A DNA stretch of 64,000 nt from Streptomyces umbrinus. GTDB taxonomy: Bacteria > Actinomycetota > Actinomycetes > Streptomycetales > Streptomycetaceae. The translations under genes and the position numbers were made by a program. The stretch is from contig NZ_JAUSZI010000002.1 of assembly GCF_030817415.1 (NCBI RefSeq), forward strand, positions 4,774,001 to 4,838,000, in the 5' to 3' direction. Below are positions 18,233-27,046 of this stretch, piece by piece; within the stretch, counting starts at the first letter, position 1, and each line of letters starts with the position of its first letter. Below the pieces are notes generated by a model. The model searched no databases. It had not been told where the DNA came from and worked only from the letters and a program-made list of their open reading frames with translations.

Positions 18233-18640
18233 ATGGACCTCACGGTCGTCGCGTATGTCATCTATCTGCTGGTCAGCGTGGCGCTGACGATCTGGGTGGC
18301 ACGGACGCTCAGCCAGAACGGGCGGATCTTTCTGGCTGATGTGCTGCACGGGAACGAGAAGCTCGCGGACGCCGTCAACCACCTGCTGGTGGTGGGCTTC
18401 TACCTGGTGAACCTGGGCTTCGTGGCCCTCTATCTCAGCCAGGACGAGGAGATCGCCGACGCCCGCGGGGTGTTCGAGGCCCTGTCGACGAAGATCGGCG
18501 TGGTGCTCCTGGTGCTCGGCGCCATGCACCTGGGCAACGTCTACGTGCTCAACAAGATCCGGCGCCGGGGCATCATGGAGCGCGAGCAGCAGCCGCCCGT
18601 GCCGCCGCAGGACTGGGTCGCCCCGGCGGTCGGGGCGTGA
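18233..18640 (+). CDS. Small integral membrane protein
   Basis: 135 residues from ATG 18233 with GGTGGGGAC just upstream; an in-frame ATG at 18197 lies inside the second operator and is unlikely. Three hydrophobic segments are visible (VVAYVIYLLVSVALTIWVA, LLVVGFYLVNLGFVALYL, IGVVLLVLGAMHLGNVYVL), with a basic C-terminal tail. No enzymatic motif. It is the first gene of the operon behind the TetR-type promoter, and its stop overlaps the next gene's GTG start. Confidence 0.85.
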   Translation: MDLTVVAYVIYLLVSVALTIWVARTLSQNGRIFLADVLHGNEKLADAVNHLLVVGFYLVNLGFVALYLSQDEEIADARGVFEALSTKIGVVLLVLGAMHLGNVYVLNKIRRRGIMEREQQPPVPPQDWVAPAVGA

Positions 18641-19158
18641 CCGCGATGGCCACCGCCGCCACCCCGGACCGGGACGCCGCGCGCGTCCCGGTCCGCGGGC
18701 TCACCGTCCTGTACGACGCGCAGTGCTCGCTCTGCGGCTTCCTGCGCGACTGGCTCGTACGGCAGCGCCAGTTGGTGCCCCTGGACCTGGTGCCCGCCGG
18801 CTCGGAGGCCGCCATGCGGCGCTTCCCGGGGCTCGACCACGCGGTGACGCTCGACGAGATCACCGTGATCGGCGATTCGGGCCAGGTCTACCGGGGCACC
18901 GCCGCCTGGATCGTCACCCTGTGGGCGCTCGCCGAGTACCGCCCGACGGCCCACCGGTTCAGTACCCCGGCCGGAGCGCGGCTCGCGCGCGGCGCGGTCC
19001 TCGCCGCCGCCAAGTGGCGTGAGGGCCAGTGGGCACGCAGGCACGGCGCCTGGGGCGGAGGCGCGTACTACGGGGCCAACGGATGGCAGTACTCCCCGGC
19101 CACGGGGTGGACCTACAACGCACCCGCCTGCGACAGCGACACCTGCGCGCCTCGTTAG
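18637..19158 (+). CDS. DCC-family (DUF393) thiol-disulfide oxidoreductase-like protein
   Basis: 173 residues from GTG 18637, which overlaps the preceding stop (GTGA); ATG 18646 is an alternative. The motif YDAQCSLCGF gives the D-x-x-C-x-x-C of the DCC1/DUF393 family, predicted to act in thiol-disulfide chemistry. The middle (FPGLDHAVTLDEITVIG, YRGTAAWIVTLWAL) also matches the family. The C-terminus is rich in Gly, Trp and Tyr. Second gene of the TetR-controlled operon. Confidence 0.85.
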   Translation: MTAMATAATPDRDAARVPVRGLTVLYDAQCSLCGFLRDWLVRQRQLVPLDLVPAGSEAAMRRFPGLDHAVTLDEITVIGDSGQVYRGTAAWIVTLWALAEYRPTAHRFSTPAGARLARGAVLAAAKWREGQWARRHGAWGGGAYYGANGWQYSPATGWTYNAPACDSDTCAPR

Positions 19159-19168
19159 GCTCTGTCCC

Positions 19169-19945
19169 GTGCCAGCAGCGAAAGACAGCGCCAGTCGTCC
19201 GGACGGCCCCGCGGAGCCGGAGGGCCCCGCCCGGCCGTCCCGTACGCCGGCGAAGAGCGAGCAGACCCGGGCCCTGATCCTGGAGACGGCGATGCGCCTG
19301 TTCCAGGAGCGGGGCTACGAGAAGACGACGATGCGGGCCATCGCCAAGGAGGCAGGGGTCTCCGTAGGCAACGCGTACTACTACTTCGCCGGCAAGGAGC
19401 ACCTGATCCAGGGGTTCTACGACCGGCTCGCCGCCGAGCACAGGGTGGCTGTCCGCGAAGTCCTGGACCAGGAGAAGGACCTGGAGGCGCGGATCGCCGG
19501 GGTGCTGAAGGCGTGGCTGGACGTGGCGACGCCGTACCACGAGTTCGCGGTGCAGTTCTTCAAGAACGCCGCCGATCCGGACAGCCCGCTCAGCCCGTTC
19601 TCCGCCGAGTCGGAGCACGCGCGCGTGGAGGCCATCGCGGTCTGCCGCGAGGTGCTGGCGGGCTCCAAGGCGAAGATCCCCGAGGAACTGCGGGAGGTGC
19701 TCCCCGAGTTGCTGTGGCTCTCCCAGATGGGTCTCGTCCTGTACTGGGTCTTCGACCGCACGGAGGGTCGCGAGCGCAGTTACCGCCTCGCCGAACGAGG
19801 TGCCCGGCTCACCTCGCTCGGCGTCTCACTGGCCCGCTTCCGGGTGCTGCGGCCCCTGGTCCGCGAGGTGCACGGGCTGTTCACGGACTTCCTGCCGGGG
19901 ATGACGAACGCACTGCCCGACCCCGCCAAGAAGTCCGCGAAATAG
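19169..19945 (+). CDS. TetR family transcriptional regulator
   Basis: 258 residues from GTG 19169, ten bases after the preceding stop. The first 40 residues are a charged, disordered extension; then comes a TetR HTH (SEQTRALILETAMRLFQERG, MRAIAKEAGVSVGNAYYYF). The C-terminal helical domain is long and ends in a Lys-rich tail. As last gene of the operon whose promoter carries two TetR-type palindromes (18150-18210), it is probably an autorepressor. The ligand is unknown. Confidence 0.92.
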   Translation: MPAAKDSASRPDGPAEPEGPARPSRTPAKSEQTRALILETAMRLFQERGYEKTTMRAIAKEAGVSVGNAYYYFAGKEHLIQGFYDRLAAEHRVAVREVLDQEKDLEARIAGVLKAWLDVATPYHEFAVQFFKNAADPDSPLSPFSAESEHARVEAIAVCREVLAGSKAKIPEELREVLPELLWLSQMGLVLYWVFDRTEGRERSYRLAERGARLTSLGVSLARFRVLRPLVREVHGLFTDFLPGMTNALPDPAKKSAK

Positions 19946-19958
19946 CGCCCCCGCGCGG

Positions 19959-22385
19959 TCAGTTCACGGCGTCCACCTCGTCCTCCGCCAGCTCCACGTC
20001 GTACACCAGCGGTTCGGCGCCGACCATCACGTGCCGGGCGCGGGAGGGGTGCTCGGCGGCCGTCACGGCCAGCAGGTACGAGCCCGCGGAGGGCACCGAG
20101 ACGATGTACGAGCCGTCGGCCAGCGACGTCACCCGGTCGAGCTGACGGCCGCCCTTGGAGAGCAGGGTCAGCGCGGCGCCCTCGACGGGTGCGCCGTCCG
20201 GGGTACGGACGAAGCCGTGGATCACGGTCGACCCGCCGTCGGCGTCGGCCACGCGCGCGTGGGGCTCGGAGACCTCCTCCTCGCGGGGCTCGACCGCCAG
20301 GTGCGGCAGTCGCTTCTCCAGACCGGCGGGCAGCCACCAGTTGGAGTTCCCCAGGAGGTGCATCGCGGCCGGCACCAGCGCCGTACGCAGGATGAACGCG
20401 TCCAGCGCGACCGCCGCCGCGAGCCCGATGCCCGCCATCGCGCCCTCCATGTCGCCGCTGAGGACGAACGCGGAGAAGACGCAGATCATGATCAGGGCCG
20501 CGCAGTTGATGACCCGGCTGGTCTCGGCGAGGCCGACCCGGACCGCCCGCGCGTTGTCCTTGGTGTGCACCCACTCCTCGTGCATGCGGCTCACCAGGAA
20601 CACCTGGTAGTCCATCGAGAGCCCGAAGAGCAGCGACAGCATGATGACCGGCAGGAAGGCGGTGATCGGCCCCTCCTTGCCGATGCCGAGGAGTTCCGTG
20701 CCCCAGCCCCACTGGAAGATCGCGACGAGCACTCCGAAGGACGCGGCGGCCGCGATCAGGTTCATCAGGGCGGCCGTCAGCGGCACCACCAGGGAGCGGA
20801 AGGCCACCATCAGCAGCAGGAAGCCGAGCGTGATGATCGCCGCGACGAAGTACGGCAGCCGGTCCCCCGTGACGGCCGCGAAGTCCTTGAAGACGGCGGT
20901 CACTCCGCCCACGTGGGCCTCGGTTCCGGACTCCGGGATCACGTCGTCCCGCAGCCGGTCGATCAGCTGGTCCGTCTTCTCGGACTGCGGTGACGTGGTG
21001 GGCACGACCTGGATCACCGTGACGCCCTGGGAGGGCGGCGCGACGGCGACCTGGGCGACGCCCTCGGTCGAGCGGATCGTCGACACGAGCGCGTCCGTGT
21101 CACCGCCGTCCACGACCACCTGGAGCGGGCCGTTGAAGCCGGGCCCGAAGCCCTCGGCGAGCAGGTCGTACGCCTGGCGCGTCGTCGTCGAGTCCTTGTG
21201 GTTGCCCTGGTCGGTGGCGCCGAGCCGGATCGACAGGACGGGCAGCGCGAGGATCACCATCACGACCAGTGCCCCGGCGGCGATCGAACGCGGCCGCTTC
21301 TGCACGTACATGGACCAGCGTGCCGCGAGGCCGCTCGCCTCGGCCGGCTCCGGTCCCGTCGCGGCGAGCCTGCGCCGCTGCTTGCGGCTGAGGACGCGCA
21401 TCCCGAGCAGGCCGAGGAGCGCGGGCAGCAGGGTGGTCGCGGCGAGAACGCTCAGTACGACGGTCAGCGAGGTCGCGACGACCACGCCGTCCAGGAAGCG
21501 CATGTTCATCACGAGCATTCCGGCGAGCGCGATGCACACCGTGCCGCCCGCGAACAGCACGGCACGGCCCGAGGTGTTGAGGGCCGTGACGGCGGACTCC
21601 TCGGGCTTCATGCCGCGCAGGATGCCCCGGCGGTGCCGCGTCACGATGAACAGCGCGTAGTCGATGCCCACGCCGAGACCGATCAACGAGCCGAGCAGCG
21701 GGGCCACTTCGGGTACGTCGGTGACATGGCTGAGCAGCGAGGTCGCCATCAGGCCGGTGCCGAGGGCCGCGATCGCGACGACGAGCGGCAGCAGCATCGC
21801 GAAGAACGAGCCGAAGGCGAGGAAGAGGACGACCGCCGCGGCCATGATGCCGACCATCTCGGCGATACCGGTGGGCGGCTCCTGGATCCGGGTGATCGCC
21901 TGACCGCCCAGCTCCACCTGGAGACCGGCGCGTTCGGCGCCCTGCGACGTGTCGACGACGTCCTGGACCAGCTCCTTGGGGACGCCGTTCGCCTGCTCGG
22001 TGAAGGTCACCTGGGCGTAGGCGATCCGCCCGTTCTCACTGATCTGCGTGGCCCCCTGGGCGGCGTACGGGCTGCTGACGTCGCCGACGCCCTTCATGCG
22101 CCCGATCTCCTCCAGGGCGGGCTCGATCCGGGAGCGTACGGAATCGTCCCGTACGGATCCGTCGTCGACCTTCCACACCACCGTGTCGGTGTCGCCCGAC
22201 CTCTCCGGGAAGGCCTTCTCCATCAGGTCGTACGCGCGCGTGGAGTCCGTGTTCGGAAGAGTGAAGGTGTCCGCGTAGTTCGTGCCCGCGGCGGATCCCG
22301 CGAAGCCCAGCCCCAACAACGCCCCCACCCACAACAACAGGACCACCAGCCGGTGCCGATAGCACCACCGTGCCAATGTCGTCAC
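19959..22385 (-). CDS. MMPL/RND-type membrane transporter with C-terminal beta-sandwich extension
   Basis: 808 residues from a GTG with AAGGAG about 10 bases upstream. Two repeats of the MMPL architecture are visible: a first transmembrane helix (VVLLLWVGALLGLGFA), an extracytoplasmic loop, then a five-helix bundle, all duplicated; LFGLSMDYQVFLVSRMHEEW in the second half is characteristic. The family exports lipids or drugs using the proton gradient. After the last helix, residues about 720-808 form a soluble tail (VIHGFVRTPDGAPVEGAALTL) resembling a carboxypeptidase regulatory-like domain, which is not part of the usual family. Convergent with the TetR gene; the two-component system follows divergently. 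Confidence 0.93.
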   Translation of the reverse strand: MTTLARWCYRHRLVVLLLWVGALLGLGFAGSAAGTNYADTFTLPNTDSTRAYDLMEKAFPERSGDTDTVVWKVDDGSVRDDSVRSRIEPALEEIGRMKGVGDVSSPYAAQGATQISENGRIAYAQVTFTEQANGVPKELVQDVVDTSQGAERAGLQVELGGQAITRIQEPPTGIAEMVGIMAAAVVLFLAFGSFFAMLLPLVVAIAALGTGLMATSLLSHVTDVPEVAPLLGSLIGLGVGIDYALFIVTRHRRGILRGMKPEESAVTALNTSGRAVLFAGGTVCIALAGMLVMNMRFLDGVVVATSLTVVLSVLAATTLLPALLGLLGMRVLSRKQRRRLAATGPEPAEASGLAARWSMYVQKRPRSIAAGALVVMVILALPVLSIRLGATDQGNHKDSTTTRQAYDLLAEGFGPGFNGPLQVVVDGGDTDALVSTIRSTEGVAQVAVAPPSQGVTVIQVVPTTSPQSEKTDQLIDRLRDDVIPESGTEAHVGGVTAVFKDFAAVTGDRLPYFVAAIITLGFLLLMVAFRSLVVPLTAALMNLIAAAASFGVLVAIFQWGWGTELLGIGKEGPITAFLPVIMLSLLFGLSMDYQVFLVSRMHEEWVHTKDNARAVRVGLAETSRVINCAALIMICVFSAFVLSGDMEGAMAGIGLAAAVALDAFILRTALVPAAMHLLGNSNWWLPAGLEKRLPHLAVEPREEEVSEPHARVADADGGSTVIHGFVRTPDGAPVEGAALTLLSKGGRQLDRVTSLADGSYIVSVPSAGSYLLAVTAAEHPSRARHVMVGAEPLVYDVELAEDEVDAVN

Positions 22386-22543
22386 GCCTCAACGCTCCTT
22401 AGTCGGTCGTCGGTCGGTCCCCCAGGTCCTGCGGCTCAGCATCGGGGTGGCGCGCACGCGTGCACACGAATCGGCCATGACTCACAAGGAACTCCAAAGC
22501 ACGACCCGGCCCCGTTGTCGGTGCCCGCGCCGATACTGGGGAC

Positions 22544-23233
22544 ATGACCGCTCACGAGGGGGCGACCGTCCTGGTCGTCGAGGACGAACCGAGCATCGCG
22601 GACGTCCTGGCCATCGCTCTGCGCTACCACCGCTTCGAGGTGATGACGGCGGGGACCGTGCGCCAGGCGCTGACGCTGGCCGAGCGCACCCGCCCGGACG
22701 CCGCGCTCCTCGACGTGATGCTCCCGGACGGCGACGGCCGGGCACTGGGCCGCGAACTGCGCGCGAAACAGCCCGACCTGGCCCTGGTGTTCCTGACCGC
22801 GAGGGACGCGCCCACCGAGATCGTCGGCGCGCTCGCCTTCGGCGACGACTACATCACCAAGCCGTTCAACATCGACGAGGTGATCGCCCGCATCACCGCG
22901 GTCCTGCGCCGCACCCGCCCGGCCGACGTCCTCCCCGAGCGCCCGCCCCTGCGCTACGGGGACCTGGAGCTGGACGAGACGACCTACTCGGTGCACCGCG
23001 CGGGCCGCTCGGTCGAGCTCACCCCCACCGAGTACGCGCTCCTGCGCTTCCTCGTGCGCAACGGCGGCCGGATCGTCCCCAAGGAGCAACTCCTGCGCCA
23101 CGTCTGGCAGTACGAGCACTCGGCCGAGTCGACCGTCGTGGAGACGTACATCAGCTATCTGCGCCGCAAGCTCGACGCCCTCGGCGCCCCGGTGATCACG
23201 ACCCGCCGGGGCGTCGGATACGGGCTCGCATGA
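22544..23233 (+). CDS. Two-component response regulator, OmpR/PhoB type
   Basis: 229 residues. The N-terminal receiver has the acidic pocket (VVEDEP), the phospho-acceptor Asp near residue 55 in LLDVMLPDGDG and the conserved Lys in ITKPFN. The C-terminal winged helix (VELTPTEYALLRFLVRNGG, TVVETYISYLRRKL, RRGVGYGL) is the OmpR/PhoB DNA-binding domain. The stop overlaps the kinase ATG (ATGA), so both are coupled. It is divergent from the MMPL transporter, a plausible but unproven target. Confidence 0.96.
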   Translation: MTAHEGATVLVVEDEPSIADVLAIALRYHRFEVMTAGTVRQALTLAERTRPDAALLDVMLPDGDGRALGRELRAKQPDLALVFLTARDAPTEIVGALAFGDDYITKPFNIDEVIARITAVLRRTRPADVLPERPPLRYGDLELDETTYSVHRAGRSVELTPTEYALLRFLVRNGGRIVPKEQLLRHVWQYEHSAESTVVETYISYLRRKLDALGAPVITTRRGVGYGLA

Positions 23234-24675
23234 TCTTCCGCCACCACCACAGCCGTGGCATCCACTCGCTGCGCGGCAAGCTGACGCTGGCCAACGTGGC
23301 GCTGCTGGCGCTCGGCATCATCGTGGCGACGGCGGTCAGCCTGATGGGCATGCGGTACTACCTGCTGGACCAGGTCGACTCGGAGCTGTTCAAGACACGG
23401 GACTCACTGGGGAGTACGCAGCTCACGGCGCAGCAGATCGACTCGATGAGCGCGCTGGCCTTCGTCCGCGACGGGAAGATCCCGGAGTCGCAGGGGCCGC
23501 CGAACTCGGACTCCCTCTTCGCCCTGGTCGACACGACGGGACACAGCCTCACGATCGGCACCTTCGAACCGACGGAGAACCAGCGGGCGCTGGCCGAGGC
23601 CGTGGACGACCCCCGGTCCCTCACCGGCGACGCCGAGCCGCAGGACGTGACCGTGGACGGCACCCCGTTCCGGGTCATAGGTATCTCCCTCACCGACGGC
23701 ACGACCATCCTGCTGGCCAGCTCGACGGACGCCCTGCACAAGGGCATGGCCAAGGCCCTCAAGCTCGATCTGACCTTCGGTGCCCTGCTGTTGGCGCTCC
23801 TCGCCGTACTGACCATGCTCAGCGTGAGCCGCCGGCTGCGGCCCCTGGAGGACATGGTCGAGACGTCGTCGGCGATCGCCGAGGGGGATCTGGCCCGGCG
23901 CGTGCCCTCCAGCCACCACCCCACCCAGGAGGTCGAGCAGCTGCGGCTCGCCCTCAACTCGATGCTCCACCAGGTCGAGTCGGCGTACCGCACCCGCGAG
24001 CGGAGCGCCACGCAGCTGCGCCGCTTCGTCGCGGACGCCTCCCACGAGCTGCGTACGCCCCTGTCGGCGATCCGCGGCTACCTCCAGCTGTACGACAAGG
24101 GCATGCTGCGCGAGCCGGGCGAGCGCAAGCGGGCCTGGGACCGGATGACCGGTGAGGCCGACCGCATGGCCCGCCTGGTCGACGAGCTGCTCACCCTGGC
24201 CCGCCTCGACCAGCAGCCCGAACTGCGCTTCAAGAACGTCGACCTGAGCCGTCTCGTGCGTGACGCGGCCGAGGACCTTCGGGCCCAGCAGCCCGAGCGG
24301 CCGGTGTCCGTGGGCGCGGACGGGGCCCTGCTGATACACGCCGACGAGTCGGGCCTGCGTCAGATCCTGGGCAACCTCGTGGCGAACGTACGGACGCACA
24401 CGCCGGCGGATGTCGCGGTCACGCTCGGTCTGGAGCGGGTTGACGGGGTCGTGCGTCTTTGTGTCGCCGACGAGGGGCCCGGTCTTGAGGAGGATGACGC
24501 CTCGCGGATTTTCGACCGGTTCTTCCGGGCGGGTGGGGGTGCGGGCAGCGGGCTGGGCATGGCCATCGTTCAGGGGGTGGTCGTGGCTCATGGGGGTGAG
24601 GTGGAGGTGCGGACGGCTCCGGGGGAGGGGTTGGCGGTGACGGTTACGTTGCCTGCGAAGGCTTGTGCGGGGTGA
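23230..24675 (+). CDS. Sensor histidine kinase
   Basis: 481 residues from the ATG overlapping the regulator's stop. It has a first membrane helix (residues about 22-45), an extracytoplasmic sensor of about 130 residues without cysteines, a second helix and a HAMP segment. The phospho-acceptor box is SHELRTPLSAI (His about 273). The ATPase domain shows an N-box (NLVANVRTH), DEGPGL and GSGLGMAIVQG. Partner of the upstream OmpR-type regulator; the signal is unknown. Confidence 0.96.
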   Translation: MIFRHHHSRGIHSLRGKLTLANVALLALGIIVATAVSLMGMRYYLLDQVDSELFKTRDSLGSTQLTAQQIDSMSALAFVRDGKIPESQGPPNSDSLFALVDTTGHSLTIGTFEPTENQRALAEAVDDPRSLTGDAEPQDVTVDGTPFRVIGISLTDGTTILLASSTDALHKGMAKALKLDLTFGALLLALLAVLTMLSVSRRLRPLEDMVETSSAIAEGDLARRVPSSHHPTQEVEQLRLALNSMLHQVESAYRTRERSATQLRRFVADASHELRTPLSAIRGYLQLYDKGMLREPGERKRAWDRMTGEADRMARLVDELLTLARLDQQPELRFKNVDLSRLVRDAAEDLRAQQPERPVSVGADGALLIHADESGLRQILGNLVANVRTHTPADVAVTLGLERVDGVVRLCVADEGPGLEEDDASRIFDRFFRAGGGAGSGLGMAIVQGVVVAHGGEVEVRTAPGEGLAVTVTLPAKACAG

Positions 24676-24704
24676 TTTCCGTGGGGGGTGCGGTGTGTTG
24701 CGAA

Positions 24705-24747
24705 GTGCGGGCCGGTGGGGGCTTGTCGCACAGTTCCCCGCGCCCCT
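24705..24747 (+). repeat. REP-like intergenic repeat, copy A
   Basis: 43-base element containing CAGTTCCCCGCGCCCCT. It differs at one base from the inverse complement of 35361-35403. It lies just after the histidine kinase gene and before that gene's terminator hairpin. Confidence 0.75.
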
Positions 24748-24748
24748 G

Positions 24749-24776
24749 AAAAGACGGGGCTGCGCCCCTGTCTTTT
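24749..24776 (+). terminator. Hairpin with T tail after the two-component system
   Basis: Stem AAAAGACGGGGC / GCCCCTGTCTTTT with loop TGC and one bulged base, ending in four T. Suits termination of the plus-strand kinase gene and, in reverse, of the minus-strand ATPase gene. Confidence 0.65.
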
Positions 24777-24793
24777 GTCCCCCCGCAAGGGCG

Positions 24794-25195
24794 CTATGGC
24801 GCCGGGACCAGAGCCCAGACCGTCTTGCCGTACCTTCCTCGGCTCCATACTCCCCAGGCCGTTGTGAGGTGTTCCACCAGGGTCAGGCCTCGGCCGGACT
24901 CCTCGTCGTACTCTCCGACCACCCGCAGGCGGGGCTGGACGGGGCTCTCGTCGGAGACCTCGATGAGGCAGGAGCCGTCCGCGATCACGGTGACCGCGAC
25001 CTCGAACTCCCGCTCCAGCAGCGGCCCGTGGCGCACCGCGTTCGTCGCCAGCTCGGACACGAGCAGCACGACGTCCTCGAACGCCTGCTCCCCCGCGCTG
25101 TGCCCCCAGTTCGACAGATGGTCACGCACCCGGCGCCGGGCGAGCCCGACCGAAGCCGGATGCCGGGGCAGCCGGAAGGAGTTGCGTCTCAACAC
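24794..25195 (-). CDS. RsbW-like ATP-binding protein (anti-sigma/regulatory ATPase)
   Basis: 133 residues from GTG 25195, with GAGGAG just upstream. It is a stand-alone HATPase_c domain: VLLVSELATNAVRHG is the N-box, IEVSDESP the Mg-binding segment and GRGLTLVEHL the glycine-rich lid. Such short proteins are very numerous in Streptomyces and resemble the anti-sigma kinases RsbW/SpoIIAB. No partner anti-anti-sigma gene is adjacent, so the target is unknown. Confidence 0.92.
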   Translation of the reverse strand: MLRRNSFRLPRHPASVGLARRRVRDHLSNWGHSAGEQAFEDVVLLVSELATNAVRHGPLLEREFEVAVTVIADGSCLIEVSDESPVQPRLRVVGEYDEESGRGLTLVEHLTTAWGVWSRGRYGKTVWALVPAP

Positions 25196-25291
25196 GTTTG
25201 CTCCTCACCCCACGCACACCTTCGTCACAAGGTGCCGCGTGGGGTGAGCCCATCGCGTCACTGACGCAACCGTCAACCCCGCGCGAACGCG

Positions 25292-26842
25292 TCAGATCCG
25301 GTCGAGGCTCCACAGCCGGAAGACTCCGGTGCCGTCCGACAGGTACTGTCCGCCGCCCACGGCCTCGCTGCTCAGTACGTAGTCCTTGCGCTGCCACAGC
25401 GGAACGAGCGGAACATCGCGGGCGACGTCGTCCTGGACCGCCCGGAAGTCCCCCTCCGTGCGACTGCGGTCCGGGTACTGCCGGCTGTCCTGAATCCGCC
25501 GGTCCACGTCCTTGCTGCTGTAGCCGTTCTTCATGCTGCCGCCGGTACCGACCAGCGGAGCGGTGAAGTTGTCCGGGTCGGGGAAGTCGGCGACCCACCC
25601 GACGGCGTACGCGTCCAGCTCGCCGTCCGCGTACCGCTTCTGGAAGTCGGTCCACTCGTAGCCCTTGAGCGTCACCTGGAACAGTCCGCCCCGCTCCAAC
25701 TGCCGTTTGAGCTCGGCGGCTTCCGCGCCGGCCGCGTCCCTCCCCTTCGCGTAGCCGTAGGTGAAGCGCACGGGCGTCTTCACCCCGGCGGCGGCGAGCA
25801 GTGCCTTCGCCCGCGCGGGATCGGGCTTCGGGTAGGCGTCGAAGAAGGAGGCCGTGTGCCCGGTGATGCCGGCGGGGATCAGCGAGTACAGCGGATCGAC
25901 CGTGCCCTCGTACGTCGTGGCGGCCAGCTCGTCGCGGTCGACCAGCAGGGCCAGCGCCTGCCGTACCCGGCGGTCGTGGAGCGGTGATCCGGCCCGCACG
26001 TCGAGGTACAGATTGCGGGTCTCGGCGCCCGCCGCCTCCGTGACGCGGTGGCCGGGGTCGCTCGGCGACAGCCCGGCGAGCACCTTGGGCGGCAGCGTGC
26101 GCGCGACGACGTCGACCTTCTTGGCCTTCCAGGCCGCGTCGAGCTTCTCGGGGGTCGCGTAGTAGCGCACTACGGCGGATTCACCCTTGCTCTGCGCCGC
26201 CCCCCGATAGCGGGAGTTCGGCGTCAGAACGGCCCGCTGATCCTTCGTGTACGTCTTCAGTGTGTACGGTCCCGAGCCGTCGACGCCGTTGCCGGTACGC
26301 AGCGAGTGTCCGGAGTAGCGGGTGCGGTCGACGATCGAACCGGCACCGGTGGCGACCTTGAACGGGAACGTGGCGTCCGGCGACGACACATGGAAGGTGA
26401 CGGTGAACCCGCTCGCGTCCACCGAACCCACCGTGTCGAACAACGAGGCAGGGCCGACGGACGAGTCGATGGACCTGACCCGGTCGAAGGAGAACTTCAC
26501 GTCCTCGGCGGTCATCCTGTGCCCGCTGGGAAACGTGATGCCCTCCTTCAGCGTGCATCGGTACGTGGTCAGGCCCGTACCGACGAATCCGCAGCTCCTG
26601 GCCGCGTCGGGCACGGGGTCCGCGCCGCCCGGCTCGAAGGTCAGCAGCGACTGGAAGACGTTGCTGAACAGGTCCCAGGACCCGGCGTCGTAGGCGCCCG
26701 CCGGATCGAGGGCCGTCACCGCGTCCGTCGTACCGACGGTGATGCTCCCGGCGCCGCCCGTCGGCAGCAGCTGCCAGCCGCCCACACCCACGGCGACCAG
26801 CACCAGAACCACCGCGAGAATCCGTATGCGAACCGATCGCAT
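25292..26842 (-). CDS. ABC transporter substrate-binding protein, family 5 (peptide/nickel type), orphan
   Basis: 516 residues from ATG 26842 (AGGAGGGG upstream; the in-frame extension to 26935 is not supported). The N-terminal hydrophobic segment (ILAVVLVLVAVGVGGWQLL) has no lipobox cysteine, so it would be membrane-anchored or cleaved rather than lipidated. The mature part follows the DppA/OppA pattern: ITVGTTDAVTALDPAGAYD, then GITFPSGHRMTAEDVKFSFDR, later DAYAVGWVADFPDPDNF. No permease or ATPase gene adjoins it, so partners must be elsewhere. Substrate unknown, probably peptide-like. Confidence 0.9.
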   Translation of the reverse strand: MRSVRIRILAVVLVLVAVGVGGWQLLPTGGAGSITVGTTDAVTALDPAGAYDAGSWDLFSNVFQSLLTFEPGGADPVPDAARSCGFVGTGLTTYRCTLKEGITFPSGHRMTAEDVKFSFDRVRSIDSSVGPASLFDTVGSVDASGFTVTFHVSSPDATFPFKVATGAGSIVDRTRYSGHSLRTGNGVDGSGPYTLKTYTKDQRAVLTPNSRYRGAAQSKGESAVVRYYATPEKLDAAWKAKKVDVVARTLPPKVLAGLSPSDPGHRVTEAAGAETRNLYLDVRAGSPLHDRRVRQALALLVDRDELAATTYEGTVDPLYSLIPAGITGHTASFFDAYPKPDPARAKALLAAAGVKTPVRFTYGYAKGRDAAGAEAAELKRQLERGGLFQVTLKGYEWTDFQKRYADGELDAYAVGWVADFPDPDNFTAPLVGTGGSMKNGYSSKDVDRRIQDSRQYPDRSRTEGDFRAVQDDVARDVPLVPLWQRKDYVLSSEAVGGGQYLSDGTGVFRLWSLDRI

Positions 26843-27046
26843 CGGCGCCCCTCCTGGAGCCACGGTCCCGTGGCTCGATCCCGCCACTCCCCCAGTGGCT
26901 CCTCGTGCCACTCCCCGGTGGCGCGAGGCACTCAACCACAGGGGTTTCGGGCGAGGGAAGGCTTATGGGGAGTGTTGGGAGAAAGCTGACCAAGCGATGG
27001 TTTCCGGCCGCTTTCACAGCCCGCTTCCAGGTGTGAAGCGTGCGCC

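Noticed and set aside
22447..23229. In-frame upstream extension giving a 742-residue histidine kinase
   Set aside because: It overlaps the response regulator gene in another frame and is Arg/Pro-rich; the ATG at 23230 with ATGA coupling is the real start.
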